Assembly: GCA_030695705.1 (NCBI GenBank)
Contig: JAUYPS010000047.1
Coordinates: 1 to 12,133 of the forward strand
DNA from: a bacterium
GTDB lineage: Bacteria > Patescibacteriota > Minisyncoccia > 2-02-FULL-40-12 > IGHO2-12-FULL-4
Direction of reading: 5' to 3'
DNA length: 12,133 bases
Under the pieces are notes generated by a model. The model had not been told where the DNA came from and ran no database searches. It saw only the letters and a program-made list of their open reading frames with translations. Shown one piece after another: positions 12,000 through 12,133 of the stretch (the stretch's first letter is position 1; each line of letters starts with the position of its first letter). The translations under genes and the position numbers were made by a program.

Positions 12000-12133
12000 T
12001 TGCCTCTGAAGTCGCTAAGGATGGGGATTGTATGGTTTGGATGAAGTATAATGATTCTTTAACTTCAGACAAAATCCCCAGACGCCGGCGAGCGAGCGGA
12101 AACGCTGGTGAAGCGAGCGTACTGAAGAGGCAA
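12000..12133 (+). other. Structured element C: three-way inverted-repeat domain after proS, reaching the window end
   Basis: TTGCCTCT (12000-12007) pairs with AGAGGCAA (12126-12133), the last bases of the window. The helix continues through tandem GA/GA, AGT/ACT (12010-12012/12121-12123) and CGCT/AGCG (12013-12016/12116-12119, one bulged T). Two arms lie inside: GGGGATT/AATCCCC (12023-12029/12073-12079) with an inner TGAAGT/ACTTCA stem, and CGCCGGCG/CGCTGGTG (12083-12090/12103-12110) with two G-U pairs that form only on the plus-strand RNA. No T-run follows. It may continue beyond the window. Confidence 0.6.

Noticed and set aside
1..12133. UGA recoding (Gracilibacteria/SR1 type), because no fully contained gene ends in TGA
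   Set aside because: The recognised genes are full length without internal TGA, and glycines are encoded by ordinary GGN codons. With about a dozen genes, the lack of TGA stops can be chance or bias. The delta' gene is broken by TAA, not TGA.
1..12133. tRNA, rRNA, CRISPR array or insertion sequence
   Set aside because: No tRNA T-arm consensus with a matching acceptor stem, no regularly spaced repeats, and no transposase frame or paired terminal repeats with target duplications were found by eye.

Overview
The window is a moderately AT-rich bacterial segment with ordinary housekeeping genes on the plus strand and one short operon of unknown genes on the minus strand. Several traits suggest a small-genome Patescibacteria/CPR (Parcubacteria-like) organism, which is an inference and was not tested by any search. 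The traits are a short prolyl-tRNA synthetase without the editing insert, a short clamp-loader delta' without a zinc module, a six-helix MFS protein, and -10 boxes only 6-11 nt before several start codons (likely leaderless mRNAs). All fully contained genes end in TAA or TAG.

Layout, left to right: the 3' end of a membrane protein (2-115); a divergent DedA-type membrane protein (134-811); a secreted subtilisin-family protease (872-2086) closed by a strong terminator; a half-length MFS protein (2147-2806); two overlapping unknown minus-strand genes (3790-2893); murG (3892-4980), divergent from them; an ABC exporter with fused ATPase (5055-6857) and a terminator; a DNA polymerase III delta' reading frame cut by one in-frame TAA (6920-7525 and 7541-7783); a NYN-domain protein (7786-8274); a possible small minus-strand RNA (about 8270-8330); frr (8382-8927); a small uncertain ORF (8975-9169) with a terminator; rseP-type intramembrane protease (9309-10367); a structured gap of 387 nt; proS (10755-11987); and a third structured element running to the window end.

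Functionally the genes cover cell-envelope work (MurG for lipid II, ABC exporter, RseP, secreted protease, DedA), translation (RRF, ProRS) and replication (delta'). There is no single metabolic operon. Most genes appear to be transcribed from their own promoters.

Three things deserve a second look. First, a 44-bp perfect palindrome lies inside the delta' coding sequence, in frame and readable as the same 14-residue peptide on both strands; the same gene has an in-frame stop between its clamp-loader domains. Second, two large nested inverted-repeat domains fill the rseP-proS gap and a third follows proS, with helices up to 17 bp; they look like structured RNAs or palindromic mobile elements and share a short sequence signature. 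Third, a minus-strand promoter-terminator pair lies between the NYN gene and frr.
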